In this document: positions 7,101 through 7,300 of the stretch, piece after piece
Position numbering within the stretch: position 1 is the stretch's first letter
Layout: each line of letters opens with the position of its first letter
Source of the DNA: Dialister sp.
GTDB lineage: Bacteria > Bacillota > Negativicutes > Veillonellales > Dialisteraceae
Reading direction: 5' to 3'
DNA: 7,300 bases
NCBI GenBank assembly: GCA_022722495.1
Contig: JAIJLI010000098.1
Coordinates: forward strand, 1-7,300
Translations under genes and position numbers: made by a program
Notes under the pieces: model-generated
What the model saw: the letters and a program-made list of their open reading frames with translations, nothing else
Databases searched by the model: none
What the model was told of the DNA's origin: nothing

Positions 7101-7300
7101 AGAGAGTGAGAAGCCGGAAACAGCGAAGGAAGAAAAGGACGCATCCCCCGCCTTCGATAGAGAGGCCTTCCTCGCCCATCTTCCGGAAACCGTCCCTGAC
7201 TGGCTCTCCCGACAGCTCACCTGGCACTACGCCTTCCCCGGCGCGACAGCGACCCCGGCCAAACTCACCGCCACCGCCGCCGTCAAGCTCCGCGAAGAGG
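4123..7300 (+). CDS. addA: ATP-dependent helicase/nuclease subunit A (AddA), 3' end outside window
   Basis: AddA is the 3'-5' motor subunit of AddAB, a UvrD/RecB-type superfamily 1 helicase that unwinds broken DNA ends; a C-terminal nuclease cuts the 3'-ended strand. The frame is open from 4123 to the edge (1059 codons) against about 1230 aa in Bacillus AddA, so the RecB-type nuclease domain is not visible here. Helicase motifs appear in order: Q-motif TPQQ (4-7), Walker A AAAGSGKT (22-29), motif Ia LTFTKAAASEMK (55-66), FNDLEH (377-382), Walker B DEYQD (422-426), motif III GDIKQSIYRFR (448-458), motif IV LNRNFRS (484-490), motif V TIHSSKGLEFP (807-817) and motif VI LLYVAMTRARD (881-891). All key residues are present, so an active helicase is expected. 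The start is set by AAAGGAG 5 nt upstream. It follows addB on the same strand after a 465-bp palindromic gap. Identity is secure. Confidence 0.98.
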   Translation, partial: MSWTPQQEEALRIRNKNLLLSAAAGSGKTAVLTERITRLAADPESHTGIHELLVLTFTKAAASEMKSRISASLTRELEAADAAKDLPLVRHLERQISLLSSAQISTLDAFFQSLVRQYFYLLDLDPNTRIMTDENDARILANDVLTEVLERWYEKGDPDFLTTCDLFASGHQDQALRQMILRMHRYASSMPFPDVWLTRLPSAYEIPGDATLDTLPWTQPILSELIDTAGKICDLYRQTFSLLDLNPIARDVYGETLSQEYAFFSSLAQVTTWQALYAMPSFIPQKMPSLSAAKAKAYGIKSTDFNRSPEAEAIKTLRDTAKDTYKKKLLPFLSITPSQWIKETRAMAPEVKVLSALALDFGRSYLARKKQEGVMEFNDLEHYTLSLLLDTKDPDFTPEHAEDFPSEAALSIRRNYKEVMIDEYQDTNGIQELITTLLSNGHNRFLVGDIKQSIYRFRQADPTIFLSKYHRFLKDGESGRRIDLNRNFRSDAAVLSSINYLFRQLMTEKNLELTYGDAEALYPGRCEETRPENYVGGRVTIELIDGSELAETDRPELKEISTIDAEGRLIASHIESLIQEGRQVMNKDGTFRPIRYGDIVILLRSIASKGPALLKILKEHHIPAVSSRDDDYVKNLEVQTLIALLQILDNPLQDLPLTAVLRSFFVGLTETDLAHLRLLMKENEADHLFPLLEKAAPLLSREKADALSAFLTHFGAWREHAVQGGIAPLLQEIWEDTDYLTYVSGLPGGHARRAHLLSFYELARARDTSTHNGLYPFLTELSSLLKGDGRFQTKTDAVSTDAVRIMTIHSSKGLEFPVVFLADLAKNFNASDMTGIALCHKGLGLGIQYFDIERRLRWPSLYWYAVRAASERESRAEEARLLYVAMTRARDTLYLTASVKDSEKVLAACMTPLAGSGSDTPLPLPSHLISHAHSYLDWILPAALHHRDLSPVWSRLEKIPSFQGDAAGDHSHFDFRIISQKDLLTESEKALLEESEKPETAKEEKDASPAFDREAFLAHLPETVPDWLSRQLTWHYAFPGATATPAKLTATAAVKLREE

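Noticed and set aside
6064..7227. Minus-strand open frame of 387 codons inside addA
   Set aside because: Antisense shadow of addA motifs V-VI; compositionally biased, Gly/Glu-rich translation with no domain.

Overview
The window holds one recombinational-repair locus, addB followed by addA on the + strand. Together they encode the AddAB (RexBA-type) helicase-nuclease, which processes DNA double-strand ends for RecA-dependent repair. AddAB in the order addB-addA, strong AAAGGAG ribosome binding sites and the protein sequence style point to a Firmicute. The GC-rich coding sequence with many C-ending codons suggests a moderately high-GC member, possibly a Negativicute. That placement is inference and not certain.

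Layout: 1-264 is a non-coding leader made largely of 7-bp repeats of several different words (GGGTTCA, AGAYGTC, CTAATCC) plus two tiny GC hairpins. 265-3657 is complete addB (1130 codons). 3658-4122 is an unusually long 465-bp gap between addB and addA. It is almost filled by one long imperfect palindrome (about 3665-4072) with heptamer-bearing outer arms, paired GC hairpins, paired pyrimidine/purine hairpins and a central inverted repeat, all nearly symmetric about position 3865-3869. A last heptamer array (ATTCCTC) runs up to the addA ribosome binding site. 4123-7300 is addA, open to the window edge (1059 codons seen); its C-terminal nuclease domain lies outside the window.

How the genes work together: AddA is the UvrD-like 3'-5' motor with a C-terminal nuclease. 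AddB carries an inactivated helicase fold, a Walker A site and a second RecB-family nuclease domain pinned by an iron-sulfur cluster. No other protein gene, tRNA, rRNA, CRISPR array or transposase is supported. The long antisense open frames are shadows of the GC-rich add genes.

The unusual part is the non-coding DNA. Four different 7-bp words are tandemly arrayed in this one window, copies differ by whole heptamers, and a heptamer-armed palindrome of about 408 bp splits an operon that is normally tight. It resembles in general style the palindromic intergenic elements of other bacteria (ERIC, Correia/MITE type) and the heptanucleotide short tandem repeats of cyanobacteria, but I do not recognise it as a named family.
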